Part shown: piece by piece, positions 6,759 through 16,150 of the stretch | How positions within the stretch are numbered: position 1 is the first letter of the stretch | Layout of the letters: every line of letters begins with the position of its first letter | DNA from: Microcaldota archaeon | Lineage (GTDB): Archaea; B1Sed10-29; B47-G15 | Length of the DNA: 36,099 bases | Reading direction: 5' to 3' | Assembly: GCA_003660975.1 (NCBI GenBank) | Contig: QMVG01000008.1 | Location: forward strand, 1-36,099 | The notes under the pieces: model-generated | Database searches by the model: none | What the model saw: the letters and a program-made list of their open reading frames with translations, nothing else | What the model was told of the DNA's origin: nothing | Translations under genes and position numbers: made by a program

Positions 6759-7754
6759 ATGTTTGATAGCCTAAAGAAAAAGCTCAAGAAGTTTAGCCAG
6801 GTATTTTCTAAAAAAGTTGAAGAAAAAGAAAAAAGCAGGGTGAAAGAGGGCACAGCGAAAAAGGAGAAGGCAAAAGCAAAGGTTAGCACAAAAGTAAAAA
6901 AGGCAGTTATAGGCAGGATACAACTTTCTGACAAGGACATTGACAGCTTTTTACAGGATTTCGAATTGGAGCTCTTAGAAGCAGATGTCGCTCTTGAAAG
7001 CGCTGAAAGAATAATACAGAAGATAGGCAAGAAGCTAAAAGAAACAGAGTTCAGAAGGGGCGAAAACATAGAAGCGAAAGTATATACTATTTTTAAAGAA
7101 GCGATAGCAGAGATATTAGATGACAACAAGCCTTTTGATATTCCTGATGCCATCTCTGAAAGACCTTATAAAATACTTGTGATGGGGCCTAATGGTGTTG
7201 GGAAGACGACCACAATCGCCAAGCTGGTTTTTTACTTAAAACAAAGAGGTTTCAGCTCAGTTATCGCTGCTTCGGATACTTTTAGAGCAGCGAGCATAGA
7301 ACAATTATCATATCATGCTGAAAAGCTCGGCGTGAAACTGATAAAGCACAGCTATGGGGCAGATCCAACAGCTGTTGCTTATGACGCTATCAATTACGCA
7401 AAGGCCCACAACATAGATATCGTGTTCATAGACACAGCTGGTAGGCAGGAGACAAACCAGAACCTTATAAGAGAAATTGAAAAAATGAAAAGAGTGATAA
7501 AGCCAAACCTAAAACTTTTCATCGCAGAAGCAGTTGTTGGCAACGCCATTCTGGAGCAAATAAGAAACTATAAGGAGAAGATAGGCATAGATGCAGTGGT
7601 GCTTACTAAAATAGATTTAGACACAAAAGGAGGTTCAATCCTTTCCATAATAGACAACAAGATTCCTGTTATATACTTTGGAACAGGGCAGTCCTATGAA
7701 GACTTGATGCCTTTTGACAAGTCTTTTGTGCTTAAAAAAATCTTTGAGTCCTAA
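6759..7754 (+). CDS. ftsY: Signal recognition particle receptor FtsY
   Basis: The 331-residue SRP GTPase has a short lysine-rich N-terminus, the helical N domain (DSFLQDFELELLEADVAL) and the NG GTPase domain: P-loop GPNGVGKTT (residues 143-151), DTFRAASIEQL, DTAGRQETN and TKIDLDTKGG. It docks the SRP54-ribosome complex at the membrane. The N-terminal acidic domain found in bacteria is replaced by a basic segment that may contact the membrane. It is followed by a new TATA box and srp54. Confidence 0.96.
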   Translation: MFDSLKKKLKKFSQVFSKKVEEKEKSRVKEGTAKKEKAKAKVSTKVKKAVIGRIQLSDKDIDSFLQDFELELLEADVALESAERIIQKIGKKLKETEFRRGENIEAKVYTIFKEAIAEILDDNKPFDIPDAISERPYKILVMGPNGVGKTTTIAKLVFYLKQRGFSSVIAASDTFRAASIEQLSYHAEKLGVKLIKHSYGADPTAVAYDAINYAKAHNIDIVFIDTAGRQETNQNLIREIEKMKRVIKPNLKLFIAEAVVGNAILEQIRNYKEKIGIDAVVLTKIDLDTKGGSILSIIDNKIPVIYFGTGQSYEDLMPFDKSFVLKKIFES

Positions 7755-7760
7755 ACTGCT

Positions 7761-7768
7761 TTTATATA
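7761..7768 (+). promoter_or_regulatory. TATA box upstream of srp54
   Basis: TTTATATA lies between the ftsY stop (7754) and the srp54 ATG (7799). Its centre is about 34 nt before the ATG, which would give a very short leader, so srp54 may be transcribed independently of the ribosomal block. Confidence 0.5.
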
Positions 7769-7798
7769 ATCCCGTTCTCAATATTATGGGGGTTCTTG

Positions 7799-9100
7799 AT
7801 GCTAAACAAAATGAAAAATGTTCTTGCCAAGATAACAGGCGCCTCAATAGTTGATGAAAAGCTGGTAATGGATATAATAAAGGACATACAAAGAATACTG
7901 ATTCAGTCAGATGTTAACGTTGCCTTAGTAAAGCAATTGAGTGAGGAAATAAAAAAGAAGGCAATAGAGGAAAAACCCGCACCAGGCATATCTTTAAAGG
8001 AACACCTAATCAGAATAATCTATGATGAATTGCTTGAGATTCTGGGCGGTGAAGCATACAAGCCCAGGATGGACAAGCATAAGATACTTCTCGTAGGGCT
8101 TTACGGTTCTGGAAAGACAACAACTGCTGCTAAGTTGGCCAAGTTTTACTCCAAGAGGGGTTTTAAAACAGCTATGATAAGTACAGATACATGGAGACCA
8201 GCTGCTTTCGAACAGTTGAAGCAATTGGGGAAGCAAGCAAAAATTCCTGTTTTAGGCGATATGGCACCTGACCCTATAGAGATATTGAAATCAGCTGAAA
8301 AGGCATTAAAAGAATACGACATAGTCATTGTAGACAGCGCTGGCAGGGACAATCTCAATAAATCCCTTATAGAGGAAATAAAAAGGATTAAAGAGTGGTT
8401 GAAGCCAGAGGAAACATATCTGGTTATCTCTGCTGACATAGGTCAGAGCGCTTCTAAGCAAGCCATGGAATTAAATGAGGCATTAGGACTTACTGGCGTG
8501 ATCGTCACTAAGGCAGATTCGTCAGGCAAGGCAGGCGGAGCACTAAGTGCCTGCGCTGTGGCAAAAGTGCCTGTTACTTTCATAGGCACAGGAGAGAAAC
8601 TGGATGACCTTGAGCTGTTTAACGCAGAGCGCTTTATATCCTCGTTATTGGGCTTTCCAGACATAGGTTCTCTTGTGAAGAAGGTCAGAGAAGCTGTTGA
8701 GGAATCAGAGTTTTCGGCAGAGGATATCCTAAAAGGAGATTATAACCTAAAAACATTTTACAAGCAATTGGAAGCTACAAGGAAGATGGGTCCTTTAAAG
8801 AAGGTTTTCGAAATGATGGGCTTGTCCCAGATGCCTGAGGAATTGGTTGAGACAGGCGAAAAAAAGCTAGAGGTTTATAAAATTATAATGGACTCTATGA
8901 CAAGGGAGGAATTGGAACACCCAGAAATAATAAAAGCATCAAGGATAAAGCGCATTGCAAAAGGCAGTGGTAGGAAAGAGGAAGAAGTAAGAGAATTGCT
9001 TAGGCAGTTTGAAAATGGAAGGAAAATGATAAAGAGGTTCAAGAAAGGAAAGGTGAGAGGACTACAAAATATGATGAAACACTTTAAGCTCCCTATGTGA
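7799..9100 (+). CDS. srp54: Signal recognition particle protein SRP54
   Basis: The 433-residue protein has the N domain, the G domain with P-loop GLYGSGKTTT (from Gly100), DTWRPAAFEQL, DSAGRD and TKADSSGKAGG, and the methionine-rich M domain (KMGPLKKVFEMMGL ... GLQNMMKHFKLPM) that binds SRP RNA helix 8 and signal sequences. ATG 7799 is used; a TTG one codon earlier is the alternative. The SRP RNA gene was not seen in this window. trmY follows within 6 nt. Confidence 0.97.
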   Translation: MLNKMKNVLAKITGASIVDEKLVMDIIKDIQRILIQSDVNVALVKQLSEEIKKKAIEEKPAPGISLKEHLIRIIYDELLEILGGEAYKPRMDKHKILLVGLYGSGKTTTAAKLAKFYSKRGFKTAMISTDTWRPAAFEQLKQLGKQAKIPVLGDMAPDPIEILKSAEKALKEYDIVIVDSAGRDNLNKSLIEEIKRIKEWLKPEETYLVISADIGQSASKQAMELNEALGLTGVIVTKADSSGKAGGALSACAVAKVPVTFIGTGEKLDDLELFNAERFISSLLGFPDIGSLVKKVREAVEESEFSAEDILKGDYNLKTFYKQLEATRKMGPLKKVFEMMGLSQMPEELVETGEKKLEVYKIIMDSMTREELEHPEIIKASRIKRIAKGSGRKEEEVRELLRQFENGRKMIKRFKKGKVRGLQNMMKHFKLPM

Positions 9101-9105
9101 TATTT

Positions 9106-9621
9106 ATGCGTGTTTTCATAATAAAGCTGAACAGGGCATTTGAGAATTTTGAGCTGAACAACTTAAGTGAGAATAGAATGGACTTGGTTGCCAGGTGCGT
9201 AAGTTCAGCTTTCTTTCTTGACCATGACATAAGGAGAGATGTAAAATTACTCTTATGTTTTGATAACAACAAGGTGGTTGAGATTTCCGGAGAGATAAGG
9301 CAGATGAGGCCTGATGAGAGAAGCATAGCTGGTTTTTTTAAAGGCCTTCTCCAAGGTAAGAGATACAACGGCATTCGTTTTTATGAAGCTTCCTTTAATG
9401 ATATCATCAAAAGATACAAAGTATTTTACGTGCTTGACAGGAAAGGGAGAGACATAAAAGAGATAAGGATAGATAAGCCCGTTTTCATCATAGGGGATGA
9501 CTTGGGGCTTCCAGACATTGAGGGAAGGAAAATAAGTTTAGGTCCTCTCTCATACATGGCAAGCCATTGTATAGTAATTTTGAACAACCACTTAGATGGT
9601 GTAATCTATGAAAGTGCTTGA
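9106..9621 (+). CDS. trmY: tRNA (pseudouridine(54)-N1)-methyltransferase TrmY
   Basis: The 171-residue SPOUT-fold protein starts MRVFIIKLNRAFENF, as TrmY proteins do, and has the knot region FIIGDDLGLPD and a C-terminal IVILNNHLDGV strand. TrmY uses S-adenosylmethionine to methylate pseudouridine 54 in the T loop of archaeal tRNAs. A GTG at 9097 overlapping the srp54 stop would add three residues; ATG 9106 fits the family. The gene overlaps pus10 by 14 nt, and Pus10 makes the pseudouridine that TrmY methylates. Confidence 0.9.
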   Translation: MRVFIIKLNRAFENFELNNLSENRMDLVARCVSSAFFLDHDIRRDVKLLLCFDNNKVVEISGEIRQMRPDERSIAGFFKGLLQGKRYNGIRFYEASFNDIIKRYKVFYVLDRKGRDIKEIRIDKPVFIIGDDLGLPDIEGRKISLGPLSYMASHCIVILNNHLDGVIYESA

Positions 9622-10852
9622 AATAAGAGATATAATATTGAGCAAGGGGGAGATATGCGACCACTGTTTGGGCAGGCAGTTCACACAGCTGTATCAAGGC
9701 GTTGAAAACAGCAAAATAGGGGCAGCCATACGCATTGCCAAGACCGAGGAAGATATTGCAAAGCTTATATCAAAGGATTTGAAAGTAAAGCTCAGCAAAA
9801 ACTGTTTCATATGTAAGGGCATTTTTACTGAGATGGAAGATATGCTTGAGAAAATGCTTGAGAAGGCATCTGGGCTAGAGTGGAAGAGCTTTCTTGTTGG
9901 CAACAAGCTTCCTCCAGAGCTTATTGAAAGCGAGGAAATTCTGTGGACGGATATAGGAATGCAATACTGCGAGCCGATAAAAAGGGAGATAAACAGGCTG
10001 CTGGGAAAGAGGATTTCTGAAAAGACCGGAAAGCTTGCTGACTTTGAAAATCCAGATATCATTTTAATTGCTAACTTTAAGACAAAGAGGGCTGAGATAA
10101 ACATTAGGCCTCTTTTCATAAAAGGCAAATATAGAAAGCTTGTCAGAGGCATCCCTCAGACAAAGTGGCCTTGCAGATATTGCAAGGGAATTGGCTGTGA
10201 AAAATGCAATTACACTGGAAAGATGTACAAAGAGAGTGTTGAGGAATTGATAGCGCATGAAATACTGAAAGCCACTGGCGGTAAAGAAAGCAAGTTTCAC
10301 GGCAAGGGCAGGGAGGACATTGATGCCTTAATGCTCGGCAGTGGGAGGGACTTTATTATAGAAATTATAGAGCCAAAAAAGAGGTACATAAATCTTGACG
10401 AAATGTTGAGAAAAATAAATGATTATGCTAAAGGAAAAGTTGAGGTCTCAGATCTATCGTTCTCCAACAAAAAAGAGGTTATTGAGCTGAAAGCAGCCAC
10501 AGCAGATAAGGTTTATGAAGCTTTTGTAAGCTCTGAAGAAAGCCTGTCTGATGAGGAAGTTCACAAGCTTGAGCTTTTCTTTAAAAACAGGAAAATAAAA
10601 CAGCGAACGCCGAAGAGGGTTGCCCATAGAAGGGCTGATAAAATCAGAGAAAAGGAGATAAGGTATGTGAAATGCCAAATGATTAATGAAAAACAGTTCA
10701 AAGCAGAGATAAGGGCAGAGTCAGGCACATATATCAAAGAGCTTATCTCAGGAGATGAAGGCAGGACAGAGCCATCTTTTTCAAGCACAATTAATAAAAA
10801 GCTCAGCTGTGAAAAGCTAAATGTCTTAGAGCTTGTTGATGTGGAGGATTGA
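9608..10852 (+). CDS. pus10: tRNA pseudouridine(54/55) synthase Pus10
   Basis: The 414-residue protein has an N-terminal Cys-rich zinc region (CDHC at 17-20, later CFIC), a THUMP-like central part, a second zinc cluster (CRYCKGIGCEKC), and the catalytic domain with GREDIDALMLGSGRDF and a conserved C-terminal AESGTYIKELISGDEGRT segment. Archaeal Pus10 makes Psi54 and Psi55. The family motif is usually EDxDxRMLG-GRPF; here the Arg is Leu and the Pro is Asp, close to the catalytic Asp. The gene starts inside trmY, so the pair is translationally coupled. Confidence 0.92.
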   Translation: MKVLEIRDIILSKGEICDHCLGRQFTQLYQGVENSKIGAAIRIAKTEEDIAKLISKDLKVKLSKNCFICKGIFTEMEDMLEKMLEKASGLEWKSFLVGNKLPPELIESEEILWTDIGMQYCEPIKREINRLLGKRISEKTGKLADFENPDIILIANFKTKRAEINIRPLFIKGKYRKLVRGIPQTKWPCRYCKGIGCEKCNYTGKMYKESVEELIAHEILKATGGKESKFHGKGREDIDALMLGSGRDFIIEIIEPKKRYINLDEMLRKINDYAKGKVEVSDLSFSNKKEVIELKAATADKVYEAFVSSEESLSDEEVHKLELFFKNRKIKQRTPKRVAHRRADKIREKEIRYVKCQMINEKQFKAEIRAESGTYIKELISGDEGRTEPSFSSTINKKLSCEKLNVLELVDVED

Positions 10853-10855
10853 GAG

Positions 10856-11734
10856 ATGATAAATATAATAGCAGCTTTTTTGGGTCTTCTTTACTCAACT
10901 TACACAGACATAAAAACAGGCTATGTGGATGATTGGCTTTCACATACTCTTATCGTGCTTGGCGTGATATTTGTTCCTATATTTTACCCACATAGGATAA
11001 TAGAAGCGTATCTTATAGCTGCCTTAGTCTTTGCATTGGGCTTCGTACTCTATATATTCGGCAACATAGGCGGAGGAGATGTTAAGTTATTCACAGCCAT
11101 AAGCCTACTGCTTCCGTATTACAATGAGGACATTGCAGGTCTTTTTTCCTTTCTGGGCATAAGGCCAGTCATTCCCCCATATCCCTTTATATTCAGCGTT
11201 TTTCTGCTCTCAGGCATAATCTTCATGCTTGTTATGTCGTCTTTCTATTTCTACAAGATATTGAAATACAGGAAAAAAATAGAGGAATTTCATAGAAAAG
11301 CTTTAATTGGCTTTGCATATGCAGTGGTGCTGCTTCCTTTTTTCTACTATTGGTCCTATTTTTCATGGTTCTTTACTTTGCTTTACATACCAATAAGCAT
11401 CACCTGTTTTATAATTCCATTCAAGGCAGATTTTGTCAAGCTTTTCTTTGCTAGGAAGAAATCGGTAAGCAAGTTAGATGATGATGACATACTGGCTTTG
11501 GAGATAATGGACAAGGACATTATAAAAAAGCTCGGCGTAAAGAGAAAAACACACACAAATTGGGAGCTTAAGAAAATAAAAGAAAATGCCAAAAAATATG
11601 GAATAAAAACAGTGCCTGTCTGCGAAAACCTGCCTAAGTATGTGCCTTACATCCTGATTTCATTTATATTGAATCTTCTGACAGGAGATTTTTTTCTATA
11701 CATGCTGAAGCTCAGCAATACCGTGATTTTCTAA
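10856..11734 (+). CDS. Preflagellin/prepilin peptidase (A24, GxGD family)
   Basis: This 292-residue polytopic protein has the two catalytic aspartates of the A24 family: Asp18 in YTDIKTGYVDDW and Asp75 in IGGGDVKLF, separated by membrane spans. A long cytoplasmic basic loop (about residues 195-260) lies before the last hydrophobic end, as in FlaK/EppA-type enzymes. It cleaves class III signal peptides such as that of the gene at 350-961. It starts 3 nt after pus10 and overlaps the convergent MgtC-like gene by 4 nt. FlaK versus EppA or PibD cannot be decided here. Confidence 0.88.
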   Translation: MINIIAAFLGLLYSTYTDIKTGYVDDWLSHTLIVLGVIFVPIFYPHRIIEAYLIAALVFALGFVLYIFGNIGGGDVKLFTAISLLLPYYNEDIAGLFSFLGIRPVIPPYPFIFSVFLLSGIIFMLVMSSFYFYKILKYRKKIEEFHRKALIGFAYAVVLLPFFYYWSYFSWFFTLLYIPISITCFIIPFKADFVKLFFARKKSVSKLDDDDILALEIMDKDIIKKLGVKRKTHTNWELKKIKENAKKYGIKTVPVCENLPKYVPYILISFILNLLTGDFFLYMLKLSNTVIF

Positions 11735-13002
11735 TGTATCATCAGACCTACTGCCATAAACAGGCTTAGAAGGCTTATCACAACAGTTAAAAACATTTGC
11801 TTAGCGGAATACTTTATTATCTCTACAGTGCCATTGAGATAACAGAGCAACCATGCAAAGCATATGCTTCCCGCATTTGCCAAAAACAGCGCAAAGGTAG
11901 CTGTTAAAGCGTCTATATTGCCAGAGCTGAGAAGACCCGCTATTGAGATGGAGGTTGAAGTGCTGCTTATCACACCGCCCACAAAGGCAGTTATAAGGAA
12001 GACCCCAAAGTTTACTTTTCCAGCAAGGTCTAAGAGCACAAAGAGGAAGAATATCCCTAATCCCAGCTTCGCGGCAACCTTGACATTAAAAGGAGATTCA
12101 ACAGTTATCGGTTTTATCTCCTTTTTTCTTTGCATTACCTTTCTCAGCGTGTAATATGCAAAGAATATGAACATTGAAATCATCAAGAGAAACGGTAGAA
12201 AAGCATAATCGAGCACCTGTGGCGCAGGCATTGCTACTATAATGAGATTTCTAAGGGATAGCCCTGCATTTATGGTAAAGAATGCAGCCAGTATGCTTGC
12301 TAGCCTCTTTTTATTCTCTTTGTAAAAATTGCTTACAGCCATTGTAGCTGCTATTGAACTCATCATACCTCCAAGAAAGCTTATTATCTCTATTTGATAA
12401 CTGCCTCTAAGGAAGCGGGCAGAGAGAAAAGCTATAAAATTTATTAAAGAAACCAGCACAATAAGGGCCCAGATCAATAAGAGAGGCAGTTTTATACCGT
12501 AAAGAACAAGTTCTCTTGGGATTATTGGATATACAATGCCAAGCAGTATGAGAAATTCAAGTAGGTCCCCTACCTCTTTTTGCGTCAAGTGCTTTACTAT
12601 TTGGTGTAACCTTTCCCGCGAGAAGAGAATAACAGCCACCGCTATTGACAAAAAGATGGCTTCAAAAAACATGTCATAGCCAACCATAACTCCAAGGATG
12701 TATGTAATAATAACAGATATACATGTAGTGAAGCCAGGTCCTTTTTTTCGTATCAAACTGTTTACATAGATTACAATAGCAAATATAGAGATAAAAGCCA
12801 AACCAATAGCAGTAAATAATGTGGAAGCATAACTGACAACCTCCTCAGGTATGACAACAGTCATGGTTCCCAAAAGTGAAATAAGGGCAAAGGTCCTAAG
12901 CCCCATAATCTCCTGCTTTTTGTGATACTCTCTTTCCATGCCGAGTAATGCCCCTATGAATATTGAGAGCAATATCTCCTGAAGAAAAGAGTACGTTATC
13001 AT
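11731..13002 (-). CDS. MgtC/DUF4010-type membrane protein
   Basis: The 423-residue protein has about 12 hydrophobic segments. The N-terminal third has the MgtC/SapB look (FIGALLGMEREYHKK, MGLRTFALISLLGTM), and the rest resembles the DUF4010 domain (GGMMSSIAATMAVSNFY, AFVGGVISSTSTSISIAGL). Archaeal and bacterial members are predicted transporters or regulators of Mg2+ or other ions; none is defined well enough to give a substrate. The start overlaps the GGGP synthase stop by 4 nt, so the two share a transcript, with no obvious functional link. Confidence 0.8.
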   Translation of the reverse strand: MITYSFLQEILLSIFIGALLGMEREYHKKQEIMGLRTFALISLLGTMTVVIPEEVVSYASTLFTAIGLAFISIFAIVIYVNSLIRKKGPGFTTCISVIITYILGVMVGYDMFFEAIFLSIAVAVILFSRERLHQIVKHLTQKEVGDLLEFLILLGIVYPIIPRELVLYGIKLPLLLIWALIVLVSLINFIAFLSARFLRGSYQIEIISFLGGMMSSIAATMAVSNFYKENKKRLASILAAFFTINAGLSLRNLIIVAMPAPQVLDYAFLPFLLMISMFIFFAYYTLRKVMQRKKEIKPITVESPFNVKVAAKLGLGIFFLFVLLDLAGKVNFGVFLITAFVGGVISSTSTSISIAGLLSSGNIDALTATFALFLANAGSICFAWLLCYLNGTVEIIKYSAKQMFLTVVISLLSLFMAVGLMIH

Positions 13003-13766
13003 CTTTCTCCTCCTGCTTTATGAATTGCAGACGCGATGCGCTTTATTAGCTCAGCGTTCTTTTCAGCATTTTCAACAATGTTGCCAGTTACAATGATGTC
13101 TGCCCCAGCTTTTACTTTTTGATAAGCTGTTTTTTCGTCTCTTATGCCTCCACCAACTATTAAGGGTATCTCAAGAACCTCTTTTGTTGCTTTTATAACA
13201 TTATCAGGTACTGGTGTAGGGGCACCAGAACCTGCTTCTAAGTAAACCACCTTCATACCTAAATATTGGGCTGCTAAGGCATATGAAGCAGCAATTTTTG
13301 GTTTGTTTGGCGGTATGCCGTTCACATCACCGTAGAAAGCAACGCTTGATTTCACAGGCGACTCCATGACAATATATCCCATTGGAATTGCCTCTATGTT
13401 CGCTTTATAAACGCTAAATGAGGCCAATGCCTGAGCCAAAGAAAGCCAATAGCGAGACCTTGAGTTCATCAAGGTCATGAAATATATAGCATCTGCATAA
13501 GGCGAGATTTGTGAAACACCTCCAGGAAAGATAATCACAGGCAAATTGCTGCCCTTCTTTATTGCCTTTATGCACATATCAATCTGCTCTCTGTCAACAC
13601 TGGAGCCCCCTACCATTATAGCGTCAACGCCAGAGTCCTCAATTATCTTGGCAGTCCTCATCACATCATGGCTATTGTTGAAATTGTCCTGGTCTATAAG
13701 GGCCATGTGCAATGCTCCTTTTTCTTTAATCCCTTTAATTATGTAGTCGTATACGTCGTGTTTCAT
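12999..13766 (-). CDS. Geranylgeranylglyceryl phosphate synthase
   Basis: The 255-residue TIM-barrel enzyme joins GGPP to sn-glycerol-1-phosphate, the first committed step of archaeal ether lipids. Signatures are HMALIDQDNF, MVGGSSV, PVIIFPGGVSQIS, YLEAGSGAPTPV and IVGGGIRDEKTA with a late VTGNIVE, which place it with group II GGGPS enzymes. GGGGGTG precedes the ATG, and a TATA-like CTTTTATATTT lies about 40-50 nt upstream. The GGPP supplier genes are in the operon at 23.5-30.5 kb. Confidence 0.92.
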   Translation of the reverse strand: MKHDVYDYIIKGIKEKGALHMALIDQDNFNNSHDVMRTAKIIEDSGVDAIMVGGSSVDREQIDMCIKAIKKGSNLPVIIFPGGVSQISPYADAIYFMTLMNSRSRYWLSLAQALASFSVYKANIEAIPMGYIVMESPVKSSVAFYGDVNGIPPNKPKIAASYALAAQYLGMKVVYLEAGSGAPTPVPDNVIKATKEVLEIPLIVGGGIRDEKTAYQKVKAGADIIVTGNIVENAEKNAELIKRIASAIHKAGGER

Positions 13767-13873
13767 TTACACCCCCGCCTACAATCTGTTTTAACCCTAT
13801 TTCAAATATAAAAGCATATGTCATTTTTATATGGGCGCTTCGCTGATTGTTTAAGCGACAGGTACACAGGAGA

Positions 13874-13882
13874 TTTTTAAAA
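13874..13882 (+). promoter_or_regulatory. TATA box of the RPA-radA operon
   Basis: TTTTTAAAA in the divergent gap between GGGP synthase and RPA. Initiation about 26 nt downstream coincides with ATG 13904, so a leaderless RPA mRNA is predicted. The 137-bp gap also holds the minus-strand promoter of GGGP synthase. Confidence 0.6.
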
Positions 13883-13903
13883 GGCAAAAAACAGAATCTT
13901 AGC

Positions 13904-14839
13904 ATGGTGGCTTCTATCTTAGACAATCCTGAAAAGATAATAAAGCTCATTGAGGAGAAATCTGGGTTATCCAAAGAGGAGATAGAGGAGAGAATCAGGA
14001 AGAAACAGGAGGATTTTGGAGGGCTCCTCACTAGAGCAGGGGCTGCATATGCCCTTGCAAAGGACCTGGACCTTAACTTTGAGGAGGAATTTAGAAAGCA
14101 ACGCATCACAGACATCAAAGAGGGCAGCTTCAATATAAATCTAGAAGCAGAGGTTTTGAAAGTGTTTCCTACCCACTTCTTTAAGAGAAATGGGGAAGAC
14201 AGGTCTGTAAGGAATCTGATAATTTCTGATGACTCAGGAACCTCTAAGCTGGTTCTGTGGAACAAGGACATAGACATCTCTGAAGGAGACAAGATAAGGA
14301 TATCAAATGCATATAGCAAGAACAATGAAATACATCTAGGGGACAGGGGATATATACACATAGTGAACAAGGCAGAAAGAAAGAGGGAAGAGCTGTCTAA
14401 AATATCTGAACTCAAGATAGGAGAGCACGTAAAGGTAAGGGCATTTGTTACGAGGCTTTACAGGCCGAGCGTCATAAGGATATGTGCAAGCTGTGGAGCA
14501 ATGATGAAGGAAGACATCTGTCAGAATTGCGGGGCTAAGGAATCCAAGCACACACTGATTTTGAATATGGAGTTAGATGACGGCTCATCAACAATCAGAG
14601 CCACTATGTATAGATATGTAGCAGAGGCATTTCTAGGCATAAGCGGGGATGAAATGAGCAAAAACCAAAAGCTTTTTGATTATAAACTGCCCCAATTAAT
14701 TGGAGTTGAGAAAATCTTCACAGGCGATGTCAGGAAAAACAATTATATGGACAGCAGTGAACTGATAGTTCGCAGCTTTGAAGATGTTAATGTTGATAAG
14801 GAGATTGAAAGGTTGATCTTATGCCAGGAAAAAGAATAG
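13904..14839 (+). CDS. Replication protein A-like single-stranded DNA-binding protein
   Basis: The 311-residue product has an N-terminal helical region, an OB fold (about residues 70-155: [28 protein letters not shown]), and a second OB-like part carrying a zinc finger (Cys194, Cys197, Cys206, Cys209). Archaeal RPA binds single-stranded DNA in replication and repair. ATG 13904 is favoured over upstream codons because the TATA box at 13874-13882 would start transcription there. It overlaps radA by 19 nt, which couples ssDNA coating to strand exchange. Confidence 0.88.
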   Translation: MVASILDNPEKIIKLIEEKSGLSKEEIEERIRKKQEDFGGLLTRAGAAYALAKDLDLNFEEEFRKQRITDIKEGSFNINLEAEVLKVFPTHFFKRNGEDRSVRNLIISDDSGTSKLVLWNKDIDISEGDKIRISNAYSKNNEIHLGDRGYIHIVNKAERKREELSKISELKIGEHVKVRAFVTRLYRPSVIRICASCGAMMKEDICQNCGAKESKHTLILNMELDDGSSTIRATMYRYVAEAFLGISGDEMSKNQKLFDYKLPQLIGVEKIFTGDVRKNNYMDSSELIVRSFEDVNVDKEIERLILCQEKE

Positions 14840-15771
14840 AAAAGATAGAGGACTTGCCAGGCGTTGGCGAGACAACTGCAAAGAAACTTAGAGAAGGTGG
14901 CTTCACCAGCTTGGAAGCAATAGCCGTGGCTTCTCCTGGAGAATTGATGGACGCAGCTGGTCTGGGTGAGAGCACTGCCTCAAAGATTATAAATGCAGCT
15001 AGGAAGGCCACAGAGGTTGGCATTGAAACAGCAAAGGATATTTTAGAGAGAAGAAAGAATGTTATAAAGCTGACCACTGGGTCAAAGCAGCTCGATGCCC
15101 TGCTGGGCGGTGGCATAGAATCTCAAGCCATAACAGAGGCATACGGCAAATTCGCCAGCGGAAAGACACAGTTAGCATTACAATTGGCCGTTAACGTGCA
15201 ATTGCCACCAGAAAAACAAGGCCTAGGAGGAGCTTGCTTTTTCATAGATACTGAAAATACATTTAGGCCAGAGAGGATAGTGCAGATGGCAGAGGCAAAG
15301 GGACTAGAACCTGAAAATGTTTTGGAAAACATCTTTGTTGCCAAGGCACACAATGCCGACCACCAGATGCTTTTAGCTGAAAAAGCAAACGAAGTAATAG
15401 AGGAACACAATGTTAAGCTAATTGTTGTTGATTCTTTAACTTCGCGGTTCAGGAGTGAGTTTTTGGGGAGAGGGACACTTGCAGATAGGCAGCAAAGGTT
15501 AAATAAGCACCTACATGTCCTGCAGAAATGGGCAGATCTCTACAATATACCTGTTTTTGTAACCAACCAGGTGATGGCCAATCCAGGCGTTTTATTTGGG
15601 GACCCGACAACACCAATAGGCGGGCATATTGTTGGACACCACTCAACATTTAGGATATATCTAAGAAAAGCAAAGAACGACATGAGGATTGCAAAACTTG
15701 TTGACGCCCCTTACCTGCCTGAAGGAGAGTGTTTGTTTAGGGTAACAGCAGAAGGTATAATTGACGTTTAG
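14821..15771 (+). CDS. radA: DNA repair and recombination protein RadA
   Basis: The 316-residue recombinase has an N-terminal helix-hairpin-helix domain (about residues 8-60), a polymerisation linker, and the RecA core with Walker A GKFASGKT (109-116), Walker B LIVVD (200-204) and loop regions ([34 protein letters not shown]). It forms filaments on ssDNA for homologous recombination. The length is typical for archaeal RadA. The gene begins inside RPA and its end overlaps the convergent small membrane protein gene by 4 nt. Confidence 0.97.
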   Translation: MPGKRIEKIEDLPGVGETTAKKLREGGFTSLEAIAVASPGELMDAAGLGESTASKIINAARKATEVGIETAKDILERRKNVIKLTTGSKQLDALLGGGIESQAITEAYGKFASGKTQLALQLAVNVQLPPEKQGLGGACFFIDTENTFRPERIVQMAEAKGLEPENVLENIFVAKAHNADHQMLLAEKANEVIEEHNVKLIVVDSLTSRFRSEFLGRGTLADRQQRLNKHLHVLQKWADLYNIPVFVTNQVMANPGVLFGDPTTPIGGHIVGHHSTFRIYLRKAKNDMRIAKLVDAPYLPEGECLFRVTAEGIIDV

Positions 15772-15989
15772 GAAAAGAATCTAAGCAGCAGAACTATCAC
15801 TATTGTTATGAAAAGTATAATACTGCTCAATAAGAGCATCCAATTGCTGCTTCCAAAAACCACTGGAAAAGGACCTATCATCACAGCCCCACCTGTCTCT
15901 ATGTTTACGGTTTTGCTTTCAAAGGCAGACATAAACATAACCAGAAATCCCATGAATACAAGCAGCATTCCTATAAAGAACATATTCAT
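15768..15989 (-). CDS. Small two-span membrane protein (TIGR00304/DUF131-like)
   Basis: The 73-residue product has hydrophobic segments at about 3-22 and 50-70 and the central [16 protein letters not shown] motif typical of the archaeal TIGR00304/DUF131 membrane proteins, which have no assigned function. It is the last gene of a three-gene operon; its ATG overlaps the stop of the 54-residue protein as ATGA. Confidence 0.78.
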   Translation of the reverse strand: MNMFFIGMLLVFMGFLVMFMSAFESKTVNIETGGAVMIGPFPVVFGSSNWMLLLSSIILFITIVIVLLLRFFS

Positions 15990-16150
15990 TTCTTTCCCTC
16001 TGTTTCAATGTTCTTTATCATCCTCCTTATTACTGCTCTTTTTTTCTTTATGAGTTTCTTTTCTTCATCACTCGCATCTTCATAATCCTGCTTGTACTGC
16101 TCTAATACCCTTTTTAGCAAGTTAATATGTTCTGATTTTTTATCTTTCAT
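15986..16150 (-). CDS. 54-residue charged helical protein, unknown
   Basis: A short frame from ATG 16150 to TGA 15986 encodes a highly charged protein (start MKDKKSEHINLLKRVLEQYK, end [10 protein letters not shown]) that is probably one or two long helices. It overlaps the glutaredoxin stop and the start of the membrane protein gene by 4 nt each (ATGA at both ends), which is strong evidence that it is a real gene. I do not recognise it. Confidence 0.7.
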   Translation of the reverse strand: MKDKKSEHINLLKRVLEQYKQDYEDASDEEKKLIKKKRAVIRRMIKNIETEGKK

